Of a stretch of 64,000 nucleotides of DNA, positions 12,537 through 20,437 are shown one piece after another; the stretch's first letter is position 1, and every line of letters starts with the position of its first letter. Below the pieces are notes generated by a model. The model did not search any database. It had not been told where the DNA came from and was given only the letters and a program-made list of their open reading frames with translations. Made by a program: the position numbers and the translations under genes. Origin of the DNA: Phycisphaerales bacterium (GTDB lineage Bacteria > Planctomycetota > Phycisphaerae > UBA1845). The stretch is from assembly GCA_020639115.1 (NCBI GenBank), contig JACKHG010000006.1, positions 124,001-188,000 of the forward strand. Reading direction: 5' to 3'.

Positions 12537-12580
12537 ATGCGGAATGCAGAATGCAGAATGACGAATGACGAATGACGAAT
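12535..12580 (+). repeat. Heptamer array GAATGMN x6, overlapping a stop codon
   Basis: Units read GAATGCG, GAATGCA, GAATGCA, then GAATGAC three times, ending GAAT. The first unit overlaps the TGA stop (12534-12536) of the pseudopilin gene. The last three units are the same heptamer as at 7741-7782 in a shifted phase. It lies about 90 bp upstream of an inverted array at 12672-12720, with which it could pair. Confidence 0.95.
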
Positions 12581-12600
12581 TCAAACCAGGACGCAGCGAC

Positions 12601-14370
12601 ATGAGGATGCCGGGCAGCACCACGATATCGGCGCGCGCCCGCAGCAAGCCCACGCGACGCCTCCTACGTTCGTCATTCGATATTCGTCATTCGTCATTCA
12701 TCCCTCATCATTCATCATTTCACTGCCGTGGAGCGTTCACCCTCATCGAACTCGTCGTCGCCGTCGGCATCCTCGGCATCTTGCTCGTCGTCGCGGGCAG
12801 CGTTTTCACGCTGACGCTGAAATCGTCCGGCCAGGCCAATGCGGTGATCGAGGTGAGCGAGGAGCTGCGCACGCTGGAGGAAACGCTGGCGGCAGACCTG
12901 CGCAACGTTCAGCCGGGACGCAGCATCATGGTCATCCAGCCGAACGTGATCCACGGTCCGTGGTCGCGCGACGAACTTGCGCTCGCCCAGGATGGCGGCA
13001 CCCTGGATGCTGCGGCCCATGACCTGTCGAGCAATCGTGATCCGGAACGCGAGCACCTCGAGGGCGGGACGCTCGAGCACGATCTCCCCTGTGCGTACCA
13101 GTTGGGGTTTCTCACGGATCGTCCGGCGACGAGCTACCGGGACCCCGAGATCAGCGGACATACCGAGTTCGTCCTCTACGGCCACGCGCAGGTCGGCGCA
13201 TTGGCGCGCGACGGTCGTTGGGCCCAGGACATGGACGCCCCCGCCACGGCGCCATATCCCTACTTCGATACGGCCACCTACCGCGTGTCGGATGCCACGC
13301 TGAAATTCATCGCGTCGGGGGGCGGCCGCTATGAACTCGACAAGGATGCTGTTGAAAACCACAACGCCATCTTTCCCGTGGCGGCGCAGGACTGGCACCT
13401 CGCCCGCCGGGCGGTCATCGTGGTCGATCGCGATCTGCCGAGCGGCTTCTACCCAGCCGCCTCGCTGAATGACTCTGCCGCCGGGCTCAGCGCGGCGGGC
13501 GCTCCCGTGAACGACAACGAACCGCGCTACCAGTCCGCGGGCCTGGCGTCCGAAGACTACATTCGCGACGGGCGGCGCGACTACATCGTCAACAAGTCGC
13601 CCGGTTTCGACTACGAGACCGACGTGGCCGATCGCCAGGATCGCAGCGACGACCGCGGGTGGTATGCTTACGTGCGGAACCCCGCCACCGACACCGATCC
13701 GAATGACGTCAACGCGGTGGTGAACTGGATGCGGCGGACACAGTTGGCAGCCGATCCGACCGCCGATCAGGCCGACCGGCTGGGGGCGTACTTTCTGCCC
13801 CACTGCGCGAGCTTCAAGGTGGAGTGGGCGCTGGACCTGAGCGACTTCGATTTCGGCGCCTGCCGCATGCCCGAGATGCCCGGGGCGCAATCGACGATCT
13901 GGGTCGATCCGGCGAACTTCGCCCAGCTTATCGTCGACCTGCAGGATGCGATCGACAATCCTGCGTCAGCTCCCGGTTGTCCCGGTCCGGTCTTTCAGGA
14001 CAAGGTGATGCAGATTCGCAATCGCCTCGTGCCGCATGACCCCACGTACGGGGCCGGTCCCAACTGGCAGGCCTGTCTCGCCGAGCATGATCCGAGCCGG
14101 TTCGTCGACCCGGGGGGACCGAGCGGGACGGCAACCCCGGAGATGCGCAGCACGCACATCTTCTATCCAAAGAAGCCGCGGCCCTCCTGCTTCGAGTCCT
14201 ACATTGATCCCAACACGGGCGAACCGTACAACTCGGTCATCGCGCCGCCCGAAGTACCCGATCCTCTGTTCCCCAAGGCGCTGCGGATCACGGTCGACGT
14301 CTACGATCCAGCTAACCGCCTCCCTCATCCCATTCGCCACGTGATGGTGCTGCCCGTGGGGCAGGATTAG
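12601..14370 (+). CDS. GspJ-like prepilin-family protein with repeat-derived leader
   Basis: 589-residue protein from ATG 12601 (weak AGGA ribosome site 10 bases upstream; ATG 12565 lies inside the repeat and is less likely, ATG 12607 is possible). The leader of about 45 residues contains the peptide SFDIRHSSFIPHHSSFH, which is the translation of the inverted heptamer array. It then ends CRGA before FTLIELVVAVGILGILLVV. The long N-terminal helix with EVSEELRTLEETLAADLRNVQ fits GspJ, which caps the pseudopilus with GspI and GspK. GspJ is normally about 200 residues; here a 500-residue exported domain follows, with several Cys pairs. In-frame use of repeat DNA as signal leader is unusual. Confidence 0.78.
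   Translation: MRMPGSTTISARARSKPTRRLLRSSFDIRHSSFIPHHSSFHCRGAFTLIELVVAVGILGILLVVAGSVFTLTLKSSGQANAVIEVSEELRTLEETLAADLRNVQPGRSIMVIQPNVIHGPWSRDELALAQDGGTLDAAAHDLSSNRDPEREHLEGGTLEHDLPCAYQLGFLTDRPATSYRDPEISGHTEFVLYGHAQVGALARDGRWAQDMDAPATAPYPYFDTATYRVSDATLKFIASGGGRYELDKDAVENHNAIFPVAAQDWHLARRAVIVVDRDLPSGFYPAASLNDSAAGLSAAGAPVNDNEPRYQSAGLASEDYIRDGRRDYIVNKSPGFDYETDVADRQDRSDDRGWYAYVRNPATDTDPNDVNAVVNWMRRTQLAADPTADQADRLGAYFLPHCASFKVEWALDLSDFDFGACRMPEMPGAQSTIWVDPANFAQLIVDLQDAIDNPASAPGCPGPVFQDKVMQIRNRLVPHDPTYGAGPNWQACLAEHDPSRFVDPGGPSGTATPEMRSTHIFYPKKPRPSCFESYIDPNTGEPYNSVIAPPEVPDPLFPKALRITVDVYDPANRLPHPIRHVMVLPVGQD
12672..12720 (-). repeat. Inverted heptamer array inside the GspJ-like leader
   Basis: Units GTCATTC, GATATTC, GTCATTC, GTCATTC, then degenerate ATCCCTC-like units, ATCATTC and ATCATTT. 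These are the reverse complement of GAATGAC at 12556-12576. The array lies within the coding frame of the GspJ-like protein. Together with 12535-12580 it could form a long hairpin with a loop of about 90 bases. Confidence 0.88.
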
Positions 14371-14373
14371 GGG

Positions 14374-14408
14374 CAGCTGTCAGTCATCAGCTTTCAGCGA
14401 TCAGCCGT
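14374..14408 (+). repeat. Degenerate heptamer array CAGNNNT x5
   Basis: Five consecutive seven-base units CAGCTGT, CAGTCAT, CAGCTTT, CAGCGAT, CAGCCGT begin three bases after the stop of the GspJ-like gene. The period is the same as in the ATGACGA family but the unit is different. It is the third place in this operon where a seven-base-period repeat sits directly behind a stop codon. Confidence 0.85.
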
Positions 14409-14702
14409 CTGCCAGAGCGGGTGGTTGGGGGCAGACAGTCTGGGGTGGCTCGGATGGGGTAGCGGTCAGTTCTCACCTTTTTGCACCCCCTCCGCACGGC
14501 CGATAAGATGGCCCCTTGTGTGGTGAGCGGCCCGAAAGCTGCTGCGGACTGGACAGTTGCACAATGCGATACTTCGTACGGTGGTTGCGCGGATGCCAAC
14601 CGGGCGGATCGATCCCGCCGCGCCGAGTGCGGTGCCTTCTTCGACCCCAGCGAAGCGTCTTCGATCACCCGGCGGACCCGCGGGCCCCGGAGCGTTGTTG
14701 AA
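14409..14702. other. Intergenic stretch before the GspK-like gene
   Basis: With the repeat above, about 330 bp separate the J-like and K-like genes. The frame of the K-like gene is open through it to 14481, but the peptide is Arg/Cys-rich and has no family features, so I read it as non-coding. I see no strong promoter or terminator, so the two genes may still be on one transcript. Confidence 0.5.
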
Positions 14703-17700
14703 ATGAACCTGCGTGACCTGAACAACACGTTACCCGCCGCCAAGCCGAGGTGGCGATCAGCCGTTCGCCGGCCGGCGGCGTATGCACCTGCTGCGGGTGC
14801 CCATCGACCAGCCGTCGTGCTCATCATGGTGGTGGCTGTGCTCGGCATCCTGTTCGTCGCCGGGGCGGCGCTGTTGTCGGTCGTGACATTCTCGAGCCGC
14901 TCGATCGACGCGGCCCGCGTCGAGCGGGAGAACCGCGAGGCAGTGGACGCGCTCGAGCAGCCCATCTGGACCAAGTTGCGCGACGGATTCCTGGCCGTCG
15001 ATGGTACGCCGTACACGATGGAGACGCCGCTGGTCATGCATCAGCCAGGGCAGCCTCTGGTTCCGTGCGTGGCGGGCAGCGATTGCGTGCTGGCCCTGCC
15101 CACCTACGGCGAACAGCCCGGCGTGCAGCCCTGGATCGACGTGAGCGAACCGATCGAGGACGCAACGGTTGCATCCGGACAGTCCGAGTTCCGGTTGATG
15201 TCAAACCTGCGCGCTGCGGTGGCCAATCGTTCACCGCAGAATCCTGCGGTCGCGTCCCAGCCGTTCTACGTCGCGCACATGAACGTGGTGGCGAGCGCGC
15301 CCGCGGCGGTGCCGGGGCCGGGCGGTTCCTACACGAGCGGTGGCAGCCCCATGGTCAATCCCGTCACCGCCAACGCGGTGTGGCAGACCTACAACGATGC
15401 GGATGGCGACGGCGTGCTGGACGGGCTCGAGATGACGATTCCCTCCGGCGTGTTGCCGCCGAGCCTGCAGCGTTCGCTCGCGGACCGGTTGCGGGCGACG
15501 AATTATCCAGGGGGTGACGTCGATCGTCTGACGCTGACGCTGCGAATTCTCGATCACGGCGCCATGGTCGACCTGAACGACGCGCATCCGTACCTCAAGC
15601 GGACCGTGTTGGGATATTCGCCAGTGGCGTTCGGCAGCGAGCCGTCGAACACGACGCTCTTTGCGGGCGCTCCGTACCTGCCGGATTCGAACGAGTGGTT
15701 CCTGCGCAACCGCGGCCTCATGCTTCCGCTCAACCTGCAGTCGACGCGGCTGGTGGACAATCTCTGGTCCGAGTTGCTGGCTCCGCAGACGCTGCCTGGA
15801 CAGTCGGCGCTGTATTCCAGTGGTCCGAACGCCACCCTGCTCGACAATCCCACGATGCGCCGCTGGTGGCGCTACGACCCGGTGGCGGATACCGCGAACG
15901 GCGGCGCATGGCGCACGCTGGTGGATCCCGCCGGCGCCTCGAGCGGCACCTACGACGTGGCGCACAACGTCACCACCTTGAGCAAGGACGACAACCTGAT
16001 GCGCGGGTGGGTGCGCGACGGGCTGGATATGCGCTCCTGGGTGCGCAGCAAGGAACCGACTCCGAATGCGCCGTACAACGCGATGAGCGATCGCCACGCG
16101 ATCGACAATTATCCGCCCAACCTCGACGGGCATGACGATCCGCGCGCCGGGCGTCTGAAGGTTTCACTGCCCGGACTCGACGCGATCTGGCGATCCGCGG
16201 GCGGTCCGGACCGCGTCATGCGTACGGTGCGGGATGCGTTCATGCTGATGTTGCAGAATCGCCCGCTGTACGATTTCGACGCGGACGGCAGTCTGACGGC
16301 TGCGGACCGGGTGGCTGTCGATCGCGCGGACGCGATCACTGCGGCCATGCTGACGGCCAACCTGATCGACTACATGGACAACGACGGAGAGACGCTCACG
16401 CGCGTGCCGGTCGTCGATACCAACGGTCTGCCGGTCAATGGGTTTTCCGGCGAGCCACTGCTCGCGTTCGGCTTCGAGCGGCAGCCGTTCATCACCGAGA
16501 TCTACACGAAGATGACGGAGGCTCCGACGGGTAATGACATCGTTGTGGAGGGCAGCTCGAGCTTCATCGTCGAACTGTACAACCCGTACGATCAGCCGCT
16601 CACGCTGTCGGACTATCGTCTCGTGGACCTCGTTGCGGAGGACAAGAGCGGTTCGGCCACGACGGAACTGCGGGATGAGACCTTTGCCAAGCTCAACCGC
16701 TTTGATGTCGATCTTCCCTCGCTCACGATTCCCGCGAACGGGTACCAGGTGCTGTGTGGTTATGGCGTCAACTGCCCCGATCCGGACGGCGCGCTGGGCA
16801 GCTACGCCATCGACAAGGACAGCATCATCGCGCTGAAGCGCAAGGTCAAAGACCTCAGCAACAATGACATCGAGATCATCGTCGACCGGATGAACTGCTC
16901 GGATGATGACGACGCGACCGTTCGTCGGGAGCCGGGCGCGCCGGCCGTTGGCAGCGGTCCGGACATCGGGACGTTTGACAGCAGCAGTTCGGAGAGCGAA
17001 GTCGACCTGCAGCGCGACACGACGGCGCTGTTCTGGCGGTTCACGGTTCCGCGGGCGATGAAGCTCTTCGGCGTCAACAAGGCGACGATCGGGGCGGCGA
17101 ACACGGTCAGCGACGACGTGGTCTACCCGTTCCACGTGGATACCGCCTATCAGACGGCGAATACCGGATCGTTCACGTTCGCGTTCCCCACGACGGGATC
17201 GATGCTGTATATCAGCCGCGAGGCGCATCTCTTTGATGCGACCCAGTTCGACAGCGCGGCCCCGGCGAACGATGCTTCGTTGATATCACCCTTCAATCGG
17301 GTGAGTCCGCATGCGCTGGGGTATTTCAAGGACGGCGGCGGCAAACAGCGTGAGCGCAACGTGGTGGGCCAGTACGATCAGATCGACAACGGCCGGCTGC
17401 CCGTCTTCGACGTGCGTCCCGATGTGGATCAACCCCGCGAGCGGAACATCCCGGCGGCAGCCGTGGCGGGGACGGTCGAAGGGCTGGATCTGCTCCCGTG
17501 GGGCCAGCTCATCTACGACTACTTCACCGCGGTGCCGTACGAAATCAAACCGGCTGATCCGACCAATCCGGTGTGGGTCATGTCCCAGGGATACAACCGC
17601 CCGTATCCGCCGGTCGAGCAGGCGGGACTGGAAGTGCGCGGCCGCATCAACATCAACACCGCTCCATGGAGCGTGCTGGCCGGGCTCCCGATGCTGGATG

Positions 17701-18356
17701 CCCAATTCGTTCCGCTTCCCTACCGGGACCAGTTCACCCGCGTCGTCAAGAGCGGGCGAACTACGCTCGGCGAGAACCTGGCCAAGGCGATCGTCGCGTA
17801 CCGCGAGGGACGCGATCCGTGGGACGTGACGACGAATCCCGGCAACTACGAGCGGGATCGCAGCCCGTACGGCGCCTGGTCGACGGCGAACTATCGGCCG
17901 CGGTTCGGCTACGGATTCCTCACCGTCGGTGAACTCGCCAATTTGCGCGATCCCAGCGCCGGCGTGTTCGATCCGACCCGTCCGGAGCTGTCGAACCGGT
18001 TCGACGCGGACGCCACGACGGCGCCGCTGGATGCGACGCTGTCCGTCGGTACGCCTTATCCGGTCGCCAGCTACGAGCACGCCATCGCGCTCCTGGTGGC
18101 GCTCGACGACAACTGGGCGACGACCAAGTCGCACGTGTTCACCGTGTACGGCGTTGTCCGGGGCGCGCATTTTCCGCTCCCGGATCCCACCGACTCGGAC
18201 TACGCCATGAAGCTGAGTTCATTCCGCGAGGCGGATCAAAAGGCCATCCGCTTCCAGACCACGGTCGACCGGCTGCCGATGTTTTTCGGGGCCCGTCAGC
18301 CGGAGCGGATCGGCAGCCGCATCATGGGGCCGCTCGTGGACGACCGCTCGGAGTAG
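14703..18356 (+). CDS. gspK: GspK-like minor pseudopilin, giant form
   Basis: 1217-residue protein from ATG 14703. A charged leader (to about residue 35) precedes one hydrophobic helix VVLIMVVAVLGILFVAGAALL, then a very large exported domain. Near residue 979 is GRININTAPWSVLAGLP, the helical motif characteristic of T2SS protein K, where NINTA is followed by a helix-hairpin domain. Two Asp-rich loops look like EF-hand calcium sites, DADGDGVLDGLE near 233 and DFDADGSLTAADR near 525; calcium in GspK is known from studied systems. GspK is normally about 330 residues. It is the last gene of the run and is followed by a palindromic terminator. An upstream open frame from 14481 was not used because it lacks family similarity. 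Confidence 0.8.
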   Translation: MNLRDLNNTLPAAKPRWRSAVRRPAAYAPAAGAHRPAVVLIMVVAVLGILFVAGAALLSVVTFSSRSIDAARVERENREAVDALEQPIWTKLRDGFLAVDGTPYTMETPLVMHQPGQPLVPCVAGSDCVLALPTYGEQPGVQPWIDVSEPIEDATVASGQSEFRLMSNLRAAVANRSPQNPAVASQPFYVAHMNVVASAPAAVPGPGGSYTSGGSPMVNPVTANAVWQTYNDADGDGVLDGLEMTIPSGVLPPSLQRSLADRLRATNYPGGDVDRLTLTLRILDHGAMVDLNDAHPYLKRTVLGYSPVAFGSEPSNTTLFAGAPYLPDSNEWFLRNRGLMLPLNLQSTRLVDNLWSELLAPQTLPGQSALYSSGPNATLLDNPTMRRWWRYDPVADTANGGAWRTLVDPAGASSGTYDVAHNVTTLSKDDNLMRGWVRDGLDMRSWVRSKEPTPNAPYNAMSDRHAIDNYPPNLDGHDDPRAGRLKVSLPGLDAIWRSAGGPDRVMRTVRDAFMLMLQNRPLYDFDADGSLTAADRVAVDRADAITAAMLTANLIDYMDNDGETLTRVPVVDTNGLPVNGFSGEPLLAFGFERQPFITEIYTKMTEAPTGNDIVVEGSSSFIVELYNPYDQPLTLSDYRLVDLVAEDKSGSATTELRDETFAKLNRFDVDLPSLTIPANGYQVLCGYGVNCPDPDGALGSYAIDKDSIIALKRKVKDLSNNDIEIIVDRMNCSDDDDATVRREPGAPAVGSGPDIGTFDSSSSESEVDLQRDTTALFWRFTVPRAMKLFGVNKATIGAANTVSDDVVYPFHVDTAYQTANTGSFTFAFPTTGSMLYISREAHLFDATQFDSAAPANDASLISPFNRVSPHALGYFKDGGGKQRERNVVGQYDQIDNGRLPVFDVRPDVDQPRERNIPAAAVAGTVEGLDLLPWGQLIYDYFTAVPYEIKPADPTNPVWVMSQGYNRPYPPVEQAGLEVRGRININTAPWSVLAGLPMLDAQFVPLPYRDQFTRVVKSGRTTLGENLAKAIVAYREGRDPWDVTTNPGNYERDRSPYGAWSTANYRPRFGYGFLTVGELANLRDPSAGVFDPTRPELSNRFDADATTAPLDATLSVGTPYPVASYEHAIALLVALDDNWATTKSHVFTVYGVVRGAHFPLPDPTDSDYAMKLSSFREADQKAIRFQTTVDRLPMFFGARQPERIGSRIMGPLVDDRSE

Positions 18357-18389
18357 GCGAACGCCGCACCATCTTCCGACGAATCACCT

Positions 18390-18415
18390 GGACCTGCGCC
18401 GATCGGCGCAGGTCC
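18390..18415. terminator. Perfect 26-bp palindrome between convergent genes
   Basis: GGACCTGCGCC and GGCGCAGGTCC flank GATC, forming a perfect stem. It lies between the end of the GspK-like gene (+) and the end of the crotonase gene (-). On the + strand it is followed by TATTCATT; on the - strand there is no T-run, so termination is best supported for the secretion operon. Confidence 0.75.
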
Positions 18416-18418
18416 TAT

Positions 18419-19216
18419 TCATTGGTGCGTAAGGAATCGATCCAGCGCGGCTGTGGCATCGACGTCGTAGAGCAGCAGCGGGGCGTCAGCCGGCGTGCAC
18501 TGCGCACCGGGCGCTGCATCGTGCGTTGATGGCAGGAATGAGCGCTTCGTCGCCGCAAAGGCCGCAGGCGGGACATCTCCCAACTGCTCAGCCAGTCCGA
18601 CCGCCCGGGCGAGGCAGGCCTCCGGCGCCGTGATCTCGTGAAAAAGCCCGCATGCCCGGGCCTGCTTGGCGTCGAGCAACGCGCCGGTCAGCAACAGGTG
18701 CCGGGCCGCGCCCCAGCCAACCCGCCGGACCAGCGGTCCATCGAGCACCGGCGCCACCAGCCCAATGCGAATACCCGGACAACCGATCGTGGCACCCTGC
18801 GCAGCCACAGTCACGTCGCAACACGCCACGAGGCCGGCGCCGCCTGCGACCGCCGGTCCATTCACGGCTGCCACCACCGGCTTGCCCGCGGACTCCACCG
18901 CGGCATAGATCGCCGCAAGGTCGGTGAGCATGGCATCCAGGGCGTGGGGTTCTCCCGCGCGGTGCGGGTCAGCCAGCAGCCGGACGAAGCGGCCCGGCTG
19001 AAGGTGGCGGCGTACGGCGTGCAGATCCAGGCCGGCGCAGAACGCGTCGCCGGCCCCGGTCAGCACGACGCTGCGGACCGCATCGGCGTCGAGTGCGTCA
19101 GCCAGCCGGGCGCGCAGCGTTTGCAGGCACGCGGCGGTAAGCGCGTTGCGTCGCTTGGGATTGTTTAAAGTCAGGATCGCGACGGTGTCGCGGTGTTCGC
19201 TCAGCAGCTCGGCCAT
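18419..19216 (-). CDS. Crotonase-family (enoyl-CoA hydratase-like) protein
   Basis: 265-residue crotonase-fold protein that should bind acyl-CoA. Oxyanion-hole elements are present: AGLDL at 61-65 and GPAVAGGAG at 120-128. Aligning by motif with enoyl-CoA hydratase, the two catalytic glutamates are both missing: the PEI position is CPGIR (Gly148), and the second Glu position falls on His173 in AARHLLLTG. Hydration of enoyl-CoA is therefore doubtful; isomerase, hydrolase or another crotonase activity is possible. It starts 7 bp after the stop of the nitroreductase-family gene, so the two form an operon. Confidence 0.85.
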   Translation of the reverse strand: MAELLSEHRDTVAILTLNNPKRRNALTAACLQTLRARLADALDADAVRSVVLTGAGDAFCAGLDLHAVRRHLQPGRFVRLLADPHRAGEPHALDAMLTDLAAIYAAVESAGKPVVAAVNGPAVAGGAGLVACCDVTVAAQGATIGCPGIRIGLVAPVLDGPLVRRVGWGAARHLLLTGALLDAKQARACGLFHEITAPEACLARAVGLAEQLGDVPPAAFAATKRSFLPSTHDAAPGAQCTPADAPLLLYDVDATAALDRFLTHQ

Positions 19217-19223
19217 GGCGTTC

Positions 19224-19889
19224 TCACCGGTTCCACTGCAGCACGTCGCGCAGGGGCTTCTTGTCGATCTGCGGCACCATGCAGTCCCGCGCCGGGTAGC
19301 CCACGGGGATGAGCAGATAGGGTTTTTCGTTTTCGGGGCGCCGGAGGATCTCGCGCAGGAACTTCATCGGACTGGGCGTGTGCGTCAGCGTGGCCAGGCC
19401 GGCCAAATGGCACGCGGTGAGGAACATTCCGGCGGCGAGCCCCACCGATTCCACCGGGTAGTAGTTCGGCGTGCGTTCGCCGCTGTCGGCGTATTCCCAG
19501 GTGCGCTGGAAGATGATGACGAGCCAGGGCGCGACGTCGAGAAACGGCTTGTGCGCGTCGGTGCCCAGCGGCTCCAGCGCGGCGAGCCAGGCCGGCGGCA
19601 TCCGCCGCGCGTAACTTTCGCGTTCCTCGGCCTCAGCCGCTACGCGGATCTCGTGCTTGATGGCGAGGTCGTCTACGGCGACGAACTGCCAGGGCTGGCG
19701 GTTGGCGCCACTGGGGGAGGTGTGGGCGGCGGCCACGAGGCATTCGATCAGTTCGCGGGGGACGGGCTCGTCGGAGAACGCCCGGCAGGAGCGTCGTGTC
19801 CGCATCCGCGCCAGCAGACCGGCCGCCGCCTCCAGCATCTCCGCCTCCGTCCGCCGCGGCAGCGCATACGGCACGGGTACGTAGGCCAT
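19224..19889 (-). CDS. Iodotyrosine deiodinase-like nitroreductase-family flavoprotein
   Basis: 221-residue FMN protein of the nitroreductase fold. RRSCRAFSDEPVPRE (from 32) and SPSGANRQPWQF (58-69) are FMN-contact motifs. The region 80-130 and THTPSPMKFLREILRRPENE match the iodotyrosine deiodinase (IYD) subgroup closely. The three substrate-clamping residues of that subgroup appear conserved: Glu89 and Tyr93 (in EERESY) and Lys114 (in GTDAHKPFL). The GAGAGGATG upstream is a good ribosome site. No iodine-related genes are nearby; in bacteria the natural substrate may be another halotyrosine or phenol. Placement in the IYD subgroup is from recalled motifs, not a search. Confidence 0.88.
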   Translation of the reverse strand: MAYVPVPYALPRRTEAEMLEAAAGLLARMRTRRSCRAFSDEPVPRELIECLVAAAHTSPSGANRQPWQFVAVDDLAIKHEIRVAAEAEERESYARRMPPAWLAALEPLGTDAHKPFLDVAPWLVIIFQRTWEYADSGERTPNYYPVESVGLAAGMFLTACHLAGLATLTHTPSPMKFLREILRRPENEKPYLLIPVGYPARDCMVPQIDKKPLRDVLQWNR

Positions 19890-19974
19890 GACGATTCATC
19901 CTCTCTGCCTGCCCGAGGAGCCGAGCGGCGGTGTTGTGATCGCGCCAGACAGGTTCGGCCGCGACGCCGTCGCT

Positions 19975-20379
19975 TCAATAGAAAAACCCAACCCCGAACA
20001 TGATCACGCCGACCGCGGCCACGCCGAGCGATACGAGCAGGGCGACCTGACTCCATGCCTCCGTGCGGGCATGGTTGGCCAGACCGTACCACGACCAGAG
20101 CCCGGCGGCCAACCCGCACTTCAGTGTAACCACGCCGGCGAACAGCCAGCCTGTCGGATAGGACTGCACCAGTCCGTCGAACAGATCTCCGCCCATTCGG
20201 TCTGCCGGCAGCCAGACCCGGCCCGTGAGGAGATTCACGATCACGTCACCGACGACACAGAGCGGAATGGCGTATCCAACCAGCACCGTCTTGAAACGCG
20301 AGTCCTTGAGGAACTCCGTGCTGTCCGGGGCGCGGTCGGGTTGGGAAAAATAATTGAGCACCATTGACACCGGCGGCAC
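19975..20379 (-). CDS. Small membrane protein of unknown function
   Basis: 134 residues from a GTG start at 20379, or 129 from ATG at 20364; neither has a clear ribosome site. Three hydrophobic segments are visible: around VLVGYAIPLCVVGDVIVNLL, WLFAGVVTLKCGLAAGLW, and a C-terminal VALLVSLGVAAVGVIMFGVGFF. No motif that I recognise. It stands 58 bp from the GH81 gene and 85 bp from the nitroreductase-like gene on the same strand. Confidence 0.6.
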   Translation of the reverse strand: MPPVSMVLNYFSQPDRAPDSTEFLKDSRFKTVLVGYAIPLCVVGDVIVNLLTGRVWLPADRMGGDLFDGLVQSYPTGWLFAGVVTLKCGLAAGLWSWYGLANHARTEAWSQVALLVSLGVAAVGVIMFGVGFFY

Positions 20380-20437
20380 ATGAGGCTGTCCAGTTGGAGT
20401 TAACCGAGTGGAGCCTAGCCACAGTGGTGCGCGACGT

